Shown here: positions 19,545 to 31,039 of the stretch, piece after piece
Position numbering within the stretch: the stretch's first letter is position 1
How the letters are laid out: each line of letters begins with the position of its first letter
NCBI RefSeq assembly: GCF_026151205.1
Contig: NC_087078.1
Coordinates: forward strand, 13,437,118 to 13,501,117
Direction: 5' to 3'
DNA length: 64,000 nt
Source of the DNA: Bolinopsis microptera
Taxonomy: Eukaryota; Ctenophora; Tentaculata; Lobata; Bolinopsidae
Translations under genes and position numbers: made by a program
Notes under the pieces: model-generated
Databases searched by the model: none
What the model was told of the DNA's origin: nothing
What the model saw: the letters and a program-made list of their open reading frames with translations, nothing else

Positions 19545-22500
19545 ATGGCCAAACTTTACATTGGTAATGTTGATAAGCACACCGACAAGCGCGAGCTGGA
19601 GACGGAGTTTGCTAAGTTCGGAGCTCTGAGAGAAGTCTGGGTTGCCCGACACCCTCCTGGATTCGCTTTCGTCGAGTTCGAGGATGACAGGTAGACGATA
19701 TTCCTTGCTATTTTTAGGCGAAATCTTTAAATTTTCAATCAATATACAATATTTGAATATCAACAGAGTACAACCAACTAATCAAGCTGCACTACATTGA
19801 CATGCAAAGGTTGCATGTGAATGTAGTTGATTGAACGCTCATTGTTTTCTTTAAGAAAACATTATTAAATTATTGGTAATGTTTATTTTGTAGTGCAGAC
19901 CGTATAAAAAATGAACATTATTAACATTATAAACACTTTCCCATCAGAGACGCAGAAGATGCCATCAGAGAAATGGACGACAGGAGTGTTTGTAACAGCA
20001 GAATCAGAGTAGAGTGGGCCAAGTCTAACGGCAGAAAACCCCCTCCTCGAGACAGAGGTGGTTTCAGTGGCAAACGAAAATCCAGGTACTTCAGAGTTTG
20101 ATATTTTTTTGTCGTTATAAATACTCAAGTTTACTCTAGTGCTGGAATTTTCTCGTACGTTTTGCGTCTGTTTGGACGCGGCGGACTCTTTGTAGGATTC
20201 ATAAGGTGGAATTTGTGTGACCCATTGTAGTGTGGTTGTTGGCGGAGTGTAAAATTCTTAAGATTCTTACGTCTTACAGTTCAAGACTTTGAGTCCGGTG
20301 TTGTCCAAACAGACATAAAAAATTTAACCGAATACATCTAGCCCTGGAGTAAGTTGTTAAGTAATATTTAAAAACTATTCGAGACATAACCTCCTATCAT
20401 ATTAGGGTGCTCGCCCGATCTCGAACGATCGTAGCATCGCATCCCTTCGCTGCCACCACTTCGCATCGTATCTCACACCGCACTTGTATCCTCGTCTCGT
20501 AAGATCTAACATCGCATCGTAACATCGCATCATTTCTCCCGCAACCTACACATCAATAATTGGATTTACAAACGGCGGCTGTTGTCTGACGTCATGTCAC
20601 GTGGTGTGTGACGTCATGTCACGTGTTGTGCGAACAACCGCCTATAATAATCGTCCCGGCAACAATTTGTAGCATCCTCCAACAATTTGTGGGTCATCTT
20701 AAGTCAGCTCTGGTAAGAGACACGGACAAGTCTGGCAATGAAATGTTCAATGACTTTTCCTAACATGGGGCTGTTTTGATTCTCTTGTAAAAAACGTAAA
20801 AAATGTACTTTCTGTTTTGGTCTTGATTTTATTTCCAAGGCTCCTCAATCAAGTGCTATGCATGTTCAATTAAACCGAATATTTATTACTTGCATATTTT
20901 CTACCATCATGATATTTAGGTCTAGAAGCCCACCCCGAAAGAGGCGCAGTCCTCCTCCAAGACGACGATCCCCGTCTCCAAGAAGACGATCTCCTTCCCC
21001 CAAACGATCCTCCCCGAGACGATCTCCTAGACGATCTGCCTCCCCCCGGCGAGCAGCAAGGTGGGAACATTTATCTTAAATTAAGAAAATTGTAAGATCT
21101 GTCAAGCACACTTGAGATGTGAGAAATGGCTCGCATGTCTACTAACATCCCCTGTGCTTACTAAGTAACTATGTCTCAGTGCATCATGTTTATTTTATTA
21201 AACATAATGCACAAGTTTTTAAAAATGTTGTTAAATTTGGCGTTCCATTCTCTACAATACTTGTGAAAACACTGCAAATAAATTGGTGATCAATATCATC
21301 ATTCGATAAAAGCTGATTTCTGGTATGCATAAATTTACGACACACGATTATTTCCATTTAGTATTTGCCTTGTTTCACTTGCTCTTCCTTGATGATCCAT
21401 ACTAAACACTACAGCTATTTGACATGTCTGCTTTATAAACACGGTTAAATCGGTGTAAAACTACCCTGCTCAGGACGGTCGTCTCCGAACAGTACAACAC
21501 ACGTTATGATTATTTCTGCACGTTTCTGTTCGCCGAATAAAAGGAACTAACACTTCCCGTGCACGGAACGCGCGAAATAGCGTCTTCAGTACAAACGCAT
21601 AGTTTGTAACCATTTTCAGGAGATGCGAGCGCAGCGCGCGCGCTCAGTCACGGCTGTTCAGAACGTCGATTTTTGCGATTCTAATTAGATAGGATTACCC
21701 TAGGATTTATCCTAGCGCGTCCGAGATATCTCGGATTTTATCAATCCTAACGCCGATCCAGTCCCCCCCCAGGATACCTCCGATGAATTCCTATCGCCGA
21801 GCGGCGATAGGATGTGTAAGTTCCGAGAGGCGATAGGATTTGCTCTCGGACCCGATAGGAAATTAAAAACCTATCGGATCCGAGCGCTAATCCTAGCGGA
21901 GATAGGATTTAACAATTCCGAGTGCCGAAAGGATTTGCTCTCGGACCCGATAGGATACTCAAATCCTATAGGATCCGAGAGCAAATCCGAGAGGCGATAA
22001 AATTTCAAATATCAGGACCGATATAATTGGAAGACGACGCATATCTAACTGTAGGTTGAAACTTCAAGCTTTCTGTCAGTTAACTTCAGGATCATATCAG
22101 ATCGCTTTATCTTAAGTTGATCCACGGTTGCCTGCAGGTTACAACAACTTGGAGGTTGTTTAGGTTAAATTAAGTAGATAAATGATAACTTTAAGCTAAC
22201 TTGTAGTTCTCTATAAGAGTTAACTCTAGGATACCTTGTAGTACTCTTCAAGTTAACTTCAGAATACCTTGTAGTACTCTTCAAGTTAACTTCAGGATAC
22301 CTTATAGTACCCTTCAAGTTAACTTCAGAATACCTTGTAGTACTCTTCAAGTTAACTTCAGGTTACCTTGTAGTACTTTTTGAGTTAACTCTAGGATACC
22401 TTGTAGTACTCTTCAAGTCAACTTCAGGATAACTTGTAGTTCTCTTCAAGTTAACTTCAGGATACATTGTAGTACTCTTCAAGTTAAGTTCAGGATACCT

Positions 22501-23702
22501 TGTAGTACTCTTCAAGTTAACTTCAGGATATAACCTTGTAGTACTTTTTGAGTTAACTCTAAGATACCTTGTAGTACTCTTCAAGTCAACTTCAGGATAA
22601 CTTGTAGTACTCTTCAAGTTAAATCCAGGATACCTTGTAGTACTCTTCAAGTTAACTTCAGGATACCTTGTAGTACTTTTCGAGTTAACTCTAGGATACC
22701 TTGTAGTACTCTTCAAGTCAACTTCAGGATAACTTGTAGTACTCTTCAAGTTAAATCCAGGATACCTTGTAGTACTCTTCAAGTTAACTTCAGGTTACCT
22801 TTTAGTACTTTTTGAGTTAACTCTAGGATACCTTGTAGTACCCTTCAAGTTAACTTCAGGATACCTTGTAGTACTCTTCGAGTTAACTTCAGGATATAAC
22901 CTTGTAGTACTTTTTGAGTTAACTCTAGGATACCTTGTAGTGCCCTTCAAGTTAACTTCAGGTTACCTTGTAGTACTTTTTGAGTTAACTCCAGGATACC
23001 TTGTAGTACTCTTCAAGTTAAGTTCAGGATACCTTGTAGTACTCTTCAAGTTAACTTCAGGATATAACCTTGTAGTACTTTTTGAGTTAACTCTAGGATA
23101 CGTTGTAGTACTCTTCAAGTCAACTTCAGGATAACTTGAAGTACTCTTCAAGTTAAATCCAGGATACCTTGTAGTACTCTTCAAGTTAACTTCAGGATAC
23201 CTTGTAGTACTCTTCAAGTTAACTTCAGGATACCTTGTAGTGCCCTTCAAGTTAACTTCAGGATACCTTGTAGTACTCTTCAAGTTAAATCCAGGATACC
23301 TTGTAGTACTCTTCAAGTTAACTTCAGGATAACTTGTAATACTCTTCAAGTTAAACCCAGGATACCTTGTAGTACTCTTCAAGTTAACTTCAGAATACTT
23401 TACGTACTGCAGTACGTACGTGCGAGCGTATATATATACCGCGCGATCAACATTTTAATTTAGCGGTTACATTTTTTGTGTTCTTTCGGAAACCTTGAAA
23501 AATATAATTTTATGACTATCAGCCCATCGATTAAAACTAACCCATATAGAACATTTCTGCTACTTCCTGCTAATTACATGTCAATGATTCTAACACTCTC
23601 CTCAGTCGTAGTCCACGAAGGAGTCCTGACAGAGAGATGTACCGCGGCGGCAGCCCCAGCAGAAGAGGTGGCAGCCCCAGATACGACGATTACAACAGAT
23701 AG
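19545..23702 (+). CDS. SR-protein gene B (RRM plus RS domain splicing factor)
   Basis: Four exons: 19545-19690, 19948-20085, 20920-21060 and 23606-23702, all GT/AG and all with the same phase (AG at the boundary), coding 173 aa. The RRM begins MAKLYIGNVDKHTDKRELE; RNP2 is LYIGNV and RNP1 GFAFVEF, and the second half is DAEDAIREMDDRSVCNSRIR. The RS part runs SRSRSPPRKRRSPPPRRRSP and ends in a Gly/Tyr-rich tail, GGSPRYDDYNR. The layout fits the SRSF3/7-type splicing regulators acting in the nucleus. A poly(A) signal AATAAA is at 24109-24114. Intron 3 (2.5 kb) carries the palindrome cluster and the 33-bp minisatellite. It starts about 420 bp after SR gene A ends, in tandem. Gene C at 25221 is a near-identical duplicate. 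Confidence 0.88.
20401..20560 (+). repeat. degenerate GCATCG/ATCGTA-rich stretch in SR-B intron 2
   Basis: Short words GCATCGCATC, ATCGTATC and CATCGTAACATCGCATC recur. It is followed at 20586-20630 by a tandem pair of TGACGTCATGTCACGTG, which contains CRE-like TGACGTCA and CACGTG palindromes. The same block is duplicated in gene C at about 26095-26310. Confidence 0.5.
21690..22010. repeat. cluster of palindromes around CCTATCG/CGATAGG
   Basis: Contains a 22-bp near-perfect hairpin with stem CCTATCGCCG and CGGCGATAGG at about 21789-21810. Two ~75-bp units with GGATTTGCTCTCGGACCCGA are each followed by an inverted CCTATCGGATCCGAG or CCTATAGGATCCGAG. It lies in SR-B intron 3 and is absent from the paralogous intron of gene C. 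Confidence 0.6.
22190..23397 (-). repeat. 33-bp minisatellite, ~36 units
   Basis: Tandem units with consensus parts CTTCAAGTTAACTTCAGGA and TACCTTGTAGTACT, 33 bp each with a few 36-bp variants. The period is a multiple of three, so the minus strand stays open and reads KSTTRYPEVNL repeats; there is no sign that these are translated. Each unit contains palindromes AAGTTAACTT and AGTACT. It sits in intron 3 of SR gene B, and gene C lacks it, so it arose or expanded after the duplication or was lost from C. Confidence 0.9.
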
Positions 23703-24183
23703 AAAGTCCAAAGCTACCATACCCATCCAAGGCTGAACTCAATTTATTCGGGCTGAACATCTTTTCTGTATATCCGTGGACTAAGTTTTAATGGTTACGA
23801 AAAACGTTACTTTCTTATTTGTATCGCAAATACACGAAGCAGACTTATTTTTACTTTACTGTGCTAGATGTAGTCCCTTTCACCCTTGAAACTTTCACAT
23901 GCTTTCTTGAGTTCGAAGAAGTCTTCTTACAACACCGGATATTTATTATTTACTGAATATTTTGATATTATATGATTGTAATTCTTCACTCTTGACGTAC
24001 AACGATATGAAAGTCTTACTTGGTTTTGTTCTCAACTATCATACTTGAATTTTATTAAAAAAGGTATCATCACAGTAATTTGATAAATTATTATATAAGT
24101 TACTTAATAATAAATGAGCGAAAATAAGTTTCTTTATTGATCGCATACTGCTATTAATCAGCACACAGCTAATGCTATTAGTA

Positions 24184-24566
24184 TCACTGTATTGAGTCCA
24201 AGTCAGTCATTGAACCAACAATGTACACGCCCAATAGTTCCTCTGCTCCGGGTTTAGACTGTTGTCTATCAATTCCTCTCTTTCTAGAGGTTCCTCCAAT
24301 GGTTCTCCGTTTTCCTGCGACATTCCTTGTTCCTGCAGCTCTCTTTTTTCCAGCAATGCTTCTTTGTCTGGAAGTATTATCCGGGTCTCCGGCACCTCCC
24401 CGTTTTGGAGATGATTGGTTCTGTTCTGTGGTAGTCCATCGTTTTCCAGCAGTTCTTCACTGCTTCCTAAACATTTCTCTTCAATATCTAGCTGCCCTGT
24501 TCTTATCCCATCGTCTGTTTCGGTATCGCCATTCTCCTTTAGTTTCCTCTTACTTAGAATCTGCAG
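24184..24566 (-). pseudogene. truncated receptor C-terminal tail (copy of receptor D tail)
   Basis: Matches only the last ~125 codons of receptor D (MSQENGEPLEEPLEREEL region), with a 1-bp difference near 24242 that shifts the frame and no transmembrane part. It ends at 24566-24569, where sequence jumps to a copy of SR-A intron 2 (18362 onward), with TTC shared at the junction. It is a breakpoint fragment of the tandem duplication and is convergent with SR gene B. Confidence 0.85.
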
Positions 24567-24688
24567 TTCAAAACTGCTTTTATCATTTTCAACAAAAAAT
24601 GCCGCTTTCTTAGACCAAAGCTTTGCATGAAGGGGAGGTACATTTAAAGTAAGTGTTAGAACTAACCACTAAAAGTGTGTTCTCACAG

Positions 24689-24760
24689 GTCTCCTGCTGC
24701 TAGACGTGGTGGAAGTTATAGACGTTCACCATCTCCTCCTCCAAGAAACCGCCGCTCCAG
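24689..24760 (+). pseudogene. orphan copy of SR gene A RS exon
   Basis: Duplicate of exon 18484-18555, coding SPAARRGGSYRRSPSPPPRN, with intact AG and GT. The flanking exons of SR-A are missing: compared with 18706-19241 about 540 bp, including the last exons, were deleted. It could in principle be spliced into a longer upstream transcript, but no partner exon is near. Confidence 0.8.
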
Positions 24761-25220
24761 GTATAGTATTATACATCTGTTTCTGTTACCCAGATTTGAA
24801 GTGAAATCCTCGCTTATGTGTAATAATTACTTAATTCACCTATTCAAATACCTCATATGTATGGTCATAAACCTTATCTAATCCATGAACTTTCAGTGTA
24901 ATTCTAAGAAGCCATGCGAGCTCTTTATTCCTCTGTCGCCCATTTTAAACCAGAAATTAAATTTTATATGTTATATAATATATTCAAATTTCCGCGTTTG
25001 ATGATAATTTGTCGAGTTACTCTTACATCTTACCATTTTAATTTAAAAGCTGATGTCGCTGAATACTTAATGGCTGATCAAGTCAAAAAATAATTCTATA
25101 ATAAATAAATTGCTTGTCATTAAACAAAAGATGCTGCTAAGATTCTATTCAAACTTATGATATCCGAACATCCCATACTTTCCATTCCTAACGTTTTATC
25201 GTCCACTCTAGTGTAGTAAG

Positions 25221-28200
25221 ATGGCCAAACTTTATATTGGTAATGTTGATAAGCACACCGACAAGCACGAGCTGGAGACGGAGTTTGCTAAGTTCGGAGC
25301 TCTGAGAGAAGTCTGGGTTGCCCGACACCCTCCTGGATTCGCTTTCGTCGAGTTCGAGGATGACAGGTAGACGATATTCCTTGCTATTTTTAGGCAAAAT
25401 ATTTAAATTTTCAATCAATATACAATAGTTGAAAATCAACAGAGTACAACCAACTAATCAAGCTGCACTACATTGACATGCAAAGGTTGCATGTGAATGT
25501 AGTTGATTGAACGCTCATTGTTTTCTTTAAGAAAACATTATTAAATTATTGGTAATGTTTATTTTGTAGTGCAGACCGTATAAAAATTGAACATTATTAA
25601 CATTATAAATACTTTCCCATCAGAGACGCAGAAGATGCCATCAGAGAAATGGACGACAGGAGTGTTTGTGGCAACAGAATCAGAGTAGAGTGGGCCAAGT
25701 CTAACGGCAGAAAACCCCCTCCTCGAGACAGAGGTGGTTTCAATGGCAAACGAAAATCCAGGTACTTCAGAGTTTGATATTTTCTTGACGTTATAAATAC
25801 TCGAGTTTTCTCTTGTGCTGGAATTTTCTCGTATGTTTTGCGTCTGTTTGGACTCGGCGGACTCTTTGTAGGATTCATAAGGTGGAATTTGTGTGACCCA
25901 TTGTAGTGTGGTCGTTGGCGGGGTGTTAAATTCTTAAGATTCTTACGTCTTACAGTTCAAGACTTTGAGTCCGGTGTTGTCCAAACAGACATAAAAAATT
26001 TAACCGAATACATCTAGCCCTGGAGTAAGTTGTTAAGTAATATTTAAAAACTATTCGAGACATAACCTCCTATCATATTAGGGTGCTCGCCCGATCTCGA
26101 ACGATCGTAGCATCGCATCCCTTCGCTGCCACCACTTCGCATCGTATCTCACACCGCACTTGTATCCTCGTCTCGTAAGATCTAACATCGCATCGTAACA
26201 TCGCATCATTTCTCCGCAACCTACACATCAATAATTGGATACAAACGGCGGCTGTTGTCTGACGTCATGTCACGTGGTGTGTGACGTCATGTCACGTGTT
26301 GTGCGAACAACCGCCTATAATAATCGTCCCGGCAACAATTTGTAGCATCCTCCAACAATTTGTGGGTCATCCTAAGTCAGCTCTGGTAAGAGACACGGAC
26401 AAGTCTGGCAATGAAATGTTCAATGACTTTTCCTAACAAGGGGCTGTTTTGATTCTCTTGTAAAAAACGTAAAAAATGTACTTTCTGTTTTGGTCTTGAT
26501 TTTATTTCCAAGGCTCCTCAATCAAGTGCTATGCATGTTCATTTAAACCGAATATTTATTACTTGCATATTTTCTACCATCATGATATTTAGGTCTAGAA
26601 GCCCACCCCGAAAGAGGCGCAGTCCTCCTCCAAGACGACGATCCCCATCTCCAAGAAGACGATCTCCTTCCCCCAAACGATCCTCTCCGAGACGATCTCC
26701 TAGACGATCTGCCTCCCCCCGGCGAGCAGCAAGGTGGGAACATTTATCTTAAATTAAGAAACAGTATAACACACGTTATGATTATTTCTGCACGTTTTTG
26801 TTCGCCGAGTAAAAGGAACTAACACATCCCGTGCACGGAACGCGCGAAATAGCGTCTTCAGTACAAACGCATAGTTTGTAACCATTTTCAGGAGATGCGA
26901 GCGCAGCTCAGCTAGTACGTACGTACGTACGTACGCGCATACATATATATACTGCGCGGGGGGGTACCAATGGCATAAATGGCATAATGGAGAATTGGCC
27001 AAGCAAAATTTCCATTTATGCCATGAAATTTCTATGCCATTTGACGATTTTTATGCCATTTGTCTCCATTTTATGCCATTCGAAATATGAAATTTTAAAA
27101 CTTTGAACTGAGAATTTAATAACGAATAGTCTGCACCCCACTAGTACTGTCACCTTTATCTCTATTTGTTGTACTGACCCTGGTCATTAGAAACACCCCT
27201 AAAAGTTCGTTTTTTGACAAAAAATTGAAAACTTCTGTAATTTCATTTATGTTTTAGTTACGCATTTGATTTTTGGTATGCGTATAGAAAATCGATACGG
27301 CTTTAAAATGAGATGTTCGGCGACCTCCTAGCTCACTCACTAGACTCAGTAGGAGTGATTTAACTGCGAGGGACAATTGAGGCTAACAAATTAGCCTCAC
27401 CACTTTCAAAAAAGAACTTTCTCATGTTACGTCCATGATATTCAAGTTGCAAGTATAATCCATATTACCTGGGGACCTCAGGCTATTATGTTCACAAACA
27501 TAGAGATTATGTTCATAAACATAGAGATTCGGCGGAATGACAGGCTGAGCGCGGCCCAGTAAAATCCATAGTGATTATACTTGATCGAGATCTAAGCTTT
27601 AAATATTCGAGGTGAAAATGAGGCTAACCACCTTTTGAGAGGGTGAAATGAGGCTAACAAGTATACTTTTGTGTATATTTTCGAGTTGGTTCGGTATTGT
27701 GACTATCTAATATGTCAACAATAAAGATTGATTCATCCTCTTCAAACTCAACATTTCAGAAATCGCCGAGTCTACTTGTAGGAGGCCAAAATGAGGCTAA
27801 TAAATAATTCGACCGCATTTTAACTTTAATGTACGGAAACAGGTTAACAGCTCACACGTTACTTGATATCCATGTTGCACATGAAATTCCTTGGGATTAT
27901 ATTTAATCGGTATTTAAGCTTCAAATATTCGAGGTGAAAATGAGGCTAACCACCCTTTGAGAGGGTGAAATGAGGCTAACAAGTATACTTTTGTGTATAT
28001 TTTCGAGTTGGTTCGGTATTGTGACTATCTAATACGTCAACAATAAAGATTGATTCATCCTCTTCAAACTCAACATTTCAGAAATCGCCGAGTCTACTTG
28101 TAGGAGGCCAAAATGAGGCTAATAAAAAATTCGACCGCATTTTAACTTTAATGTACGGAAACAGGTTAACAACTCACAAGTTACTTGATATCTATGTTGC

Positions 28201-30562
28201 ACATGAAATTCCGTCGGATTATAGCTTCAAATTTTCGAGGTGAAAATGAGGCTAACCACCTTGTGAGAGGGTGAAATGAGGCTAACAAGTATACTTTTGT
28301 GTATATTTTCGAGCATGTTCGGTATTGTGACTATCTAATGTGTCAACAATAAAAATTTATTCATCCTCTTCAAGCTCAACATTTCAGAAATCGCAGAGTC
28401 TTCTTGTACTTGTAGGAAGCCAAAATGAGGCTAATAAATGATTCGACCGCATTTTAAGTTGTAACTTTAATGTACGGAAACATGTTATAGACCCACTATA
28501 AAACTTGTAACTGTAGCCCGAAGGTTATTGAGACTTTATCGAAACTTATGTGAGGTTGGATTGAGGCTACCTTCCCTCCTTGAGGCAAAATTGAGGCTAA
28601 CAGATACACTACACAGACAATTGTCACAATTGTCACACTGTGCCAGCTATAAGTAGTTGCTGAGCAGCAGCAGCAGTTAGATGAAGAAAATGAAGTTGAG
28701 GATGGAAATGTATTAGAGCTGTTGGCTAGAGTAGGCCCCTTACTTCTATGGAGTTCTCTGGCCAATTGCTCTGGCAATGCTCTCCATGGGGCCATGTAAT
28801 ATCACATGATCTGATATCATGCCAAATTAGACTCTAAACTATAAAGTATAATAAAAATGGAACTGTTTGAGAAAAAACATTTTTCGTTACTTGGAAAGAG
28901 AATACTTACTCAGCTGTCAGCATAACGAATCAGACGTACCTTGATCTTATATGTACTTGTGACGGTCTTGTTTTGTATTTAACTCTGCTGAAGAAGCAAT
29001 TCCCTAATGCTGAAATCGTCACTTATTACCTTGGAAGTGATCAGAATGAGCAGCTGTTTGCATTTATTCGGGTTTCTTTTTCATCTGGTCGCTCAAGAAA
29101 TATGGATGCGATAACTATGGCCCATGGAATGGAGAGAAAGAATGTGTACAGTGCTTTATCATTACATGAAGACACATCTGCAATTGCACATGCACGTGGA
29201 AGTACAGTTTTGCATCCTACAGTTCACCTCAAAAAGGTTAAATCTACAAGCCAGAAAGCAGAACGAGTGAAATGGACTGGTGGTATGATAAGCCTAGGCA
29301 AGTTGGCAAAAACGCTGGACAGGGCATCGAGGGACTGCATTCGAGAAGGGAAAAGAAACAATTACCCTGTGTTCGCCGCAGTCGCAGATCCTGAAGAACG
29401 GAGTGGGAAGCCAATCGTCCATGGCCAAGAACTTTTTTGGGAAGCTGTAGATGATGAAGCTGGATGCCTCGAGGATGAGGACGACTTAGCTTATGAGGTA
29501 GAACCTGGAGTTGATGATTGTGATGATGGAGAAACGATATCAACAGATAAATATGGAACACTATCCTTCCGGTCTTTTGAGACACTCACGCTCAATGGAG
29601 GAAGAAGCACTTTATCAACAAAATCTCGTCTTTCAAGATTCAAGGGGGACGCGTTTGGAGTGTCTTCTGATGTTCGCATATACAATCAACCTGAATGCGG
29701 ATGTTCAACAGTTTTGAAAGCTGGCAGTACAGAAACTCTTAAAGTCTTCAAATCTCAGCAGGACTTTGCAACAGGAGTGGTTAGATTTATTTCTTATAAG
29801 TCATGCCCCATGAAGTACTACTGCCAGGAACATAGCCTAATCAATGGATCTCCTAATGTTTGGCTACTCGTCGAAGACAAATACATCAGATGCATTGTTC
29901 CTTGATGACATTCAAAATCGTTGTGTTGTCAATGTTTGTATTCTGTACATTTTGAACATCTCACAATTTGCTTTTCTTGAATAGTGAAATGTTTGGTATA
30001 TATTTGATATAATACATTTCTATTTTCTTTATTTGTCATATGAATCTTTGACTTTAACGATCATTCCAAGCGTTATAAAGCATGAAACATGTCTCTTATT
30101 CAAGTACTAATAATATTTGCGAATCTAAAGTCATCCTAAAGGTCAAATATGAAGACCTAAATTCATGGCATAAATTGGCATAAATGGAGAATTGGCCAAG
30201 CATAAATTTCCATTTATGCCATGAAATTTCTATGCCATTTGACGATTTTTATGCCATTTGTCTCCATTTTATGCCATTGGTACCCCCCCTACTGCGCGAT
30301 CAACATTTTAATTTAGCGGTTACATTTTTTGTGTTCTTTTGGAATTCGGAAACCTTGAAAAATATAATTTTATGACTATCAGCCCATCGATTAAAATTAA
30401 CACATATAGAACATTTCTGCTACTTCCTGCTAATTACATGTCAATGATTCTAACACTCTCCTCAGTCGTAGTCCACGAAGGAGTCCTGACAGAGAGATGT
30501 ACCGCGGCGGCAGCCCCAGCAGAAGAGGTGGCAGCCCCAGATACGACGATTACAACAGATAA
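25221..30562 (+). CDS. SR-protein gene C (duplicate of gene B)
   Basis: Exons 25221-25366, 25624-25761, 26593-26733 and 30466-30562 have the same lengths and phases as gene B, coding 173 aa. Differences from B are few: R to H in DKHELE of the RRM, VCGNRIR for VCNSRIR, and FNGKRK for FSGKRK; the stop is TAA, not TAG. RNP2 LYIGNV and RNP1 GFAFVEF are intact. The VCGNRIR version matches SR-A-like consensus better, so B may be the one that changed. Intron 3 (3.7 kb) lacks the minisatellite of B and instead contains a 3.3 kb DNA transposon. A poly(A) signal AATAAA is at 30964-30969. All splice sites are preserved, so the gene could be functional if the transposon is spliced out. Confidence 0.85.
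26914..26938. repeat. (ACGT)n microsatellite
   Basis: Five to six ACGT units within SR-C intron 3, next to the transposon insertion site. Confidence 0.8.
27465..27565 (+). repeat. dispersed palindromic module, copy 2
   Basis: Same order of motifs as copy 1, with the middle ATGTTCA(C/T)AAACATAGAGATT unit present twice. Lies inside the 3.3 kb transposon of SR-C. Confidence 0.8.
27595..28460 (+). repeat. three tandem copies of ~315 bp with TGAGGCTAA motifs
   Basis: Units begin near 27600, 27915 and 28230 (AAATATTCGAGGTGAAAATG...) and include TCAACAATAAAGATTGATTC and AAATCGCCGAGTCTACTTGT. TGAGGCTAA occurs about three times per unit, plus single copies at about 27380 and 28590 and an inverted TTAGCCTCA near 27400. 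It is internal to the transposon and could be transposase-binding or promoter repeats. Confidence 0.8.
28871..29905 (+). CDS. transposon-encoded protein, 3' part (family not identified)
   Basis: Open frame from a stop at 28868-28870 to TGA at 29903-29905, about 344 codons. No ATG lies near its start, so it is the C-terminal exon or a 5'-truncated remnant of a larger transposase. The upstream codons already read like protein (NTYSAVSITNQTYLDLICTC). Positions around LGSDQNEQLFAFIR, followed by a MAHGMERKNV segment, resemble the helix near the last catalytic acidic residue in several RNase H-fold transposases (P-element and related: D/N-x-x-E-x-x-F-x-x-x-R). This is resemblance by eye only. A central acidic stretch (CLEDEDDLAYEVEPGVDDCD) and a Cys-rich end (ECGCST...CPMKYYC) follow. 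It is the only coding frame of the 3.3 kb element. Confidence 0.55.
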   Translation, partial: EKTFFVTWKENTYSAVSITNQTYLDLICTCDGLVLYLTLLKKQFPNAEIVTYYLGSDQNEQLFAFIRVSFSSGRSRNMDAITMAHGMERKNVYSALSLHEDTSAIAHARGSTVLHPTVHLKKVKSTSQKAERVKWTGGMISLGKLAKTLDRASRDCIREGKRNNYPVFAAVADPEERSGKPIVHGQELFWEAVDDEAGCLEDEDDLAYEVEPGVDDCDDGETISTDKYGTLSFRSFETLTLNGGRSTLSTKSRLSRFKGDAFGVSSDVRIYNQPECGCSTVLKAGSTETLKVFKSQQDFATGVVRFISYKSCPMKYYCQEHSLINGSPNVWLLVEDKYIRCIVP

Positions 30563-31039
30563 AAAGTCCAAAGCTACCATACCCTTCCAAGGCTGAACTC
30601 AATTTATTCGGGCTGAACATCTTTTCTGTATATCCGTGGACTAAGTTTTAATGGTTACGAAAAACGTTACTTTCTTATTTGTATCGCGAATACACGAAGC
30701 AGACTTATTTTTACTTTACTGTGCTAAATGTAGTCCCTTTCACCCTTGAAACTTTCACATGATTTCTTGAGTTCGAAGAAGTCTTCTTGCAACACCGGAT
30801 ATTTATTATTTACTGAATATTTTGATATTATATGATTGTAATTCTTCACTCTTGACGAACAACGATATGAAAGTCTTACTTGGTTTTGTTCTCAAATCTC
30901 ATACTTGAATTTTATTAAAAAAGGTATCATCACACTAATTTGATAAATTATAAGTGACTTAAGAATAAATGAGCGAAAATAAGTTTTTTTTATTGATCGC
31001 ACACTGCTATTAATCAGCACACAGCTAATGCTATTAGTA

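Larger units (their letters stand above)
26959..30289 (+). mobile_element. 3.3 kb DNA transposon inserted in SR-C intron 3
   Basis: Terminal inverted repeats: the left end starts GGGGGGTACCAATGGCATAA and the right end is its complement (ATGCCATTGGTACCCCCC). The 9-bp TACTGCGCG flanks both sides (26950-26958 and 30290-30298). The paralogous site in SR gene B (TACCGCGCG, 23437-23445) is single and empty, which confirms insertion. Each end also contains a ~115-bp block with ATGGCATAAA/TTTATGCCAT motifs in both orientations (26966-27083 and 30167-30289). Inside are three ~315-bp tandem repeats and one long ORF. A 9-bp duplication with G-rich ends suggests a Mutator-like element, but the family is not proven. 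Confidence 0.85.

Noticed and set aside
22165-23382. ORFs with KSTTRYPEVNL repeats
   Set aside because: They follow from the 33-bp tandem repeat inside an SR-B intron; no start context or splice support.
24221-24630. 130-aa plus-strand ORF and its copies at 31048 and 36347
   Set aside because: Antisense shadow of the receptor C-terminal tail; duplicated only because the tail is duplicated.
28496-28795. 99-aa minus-strand ORF inside the 3.3 kb transposon
   Set aside because: Antisense to the element, includes a simple GCAGCAGCAG tract and matches no family by eye.
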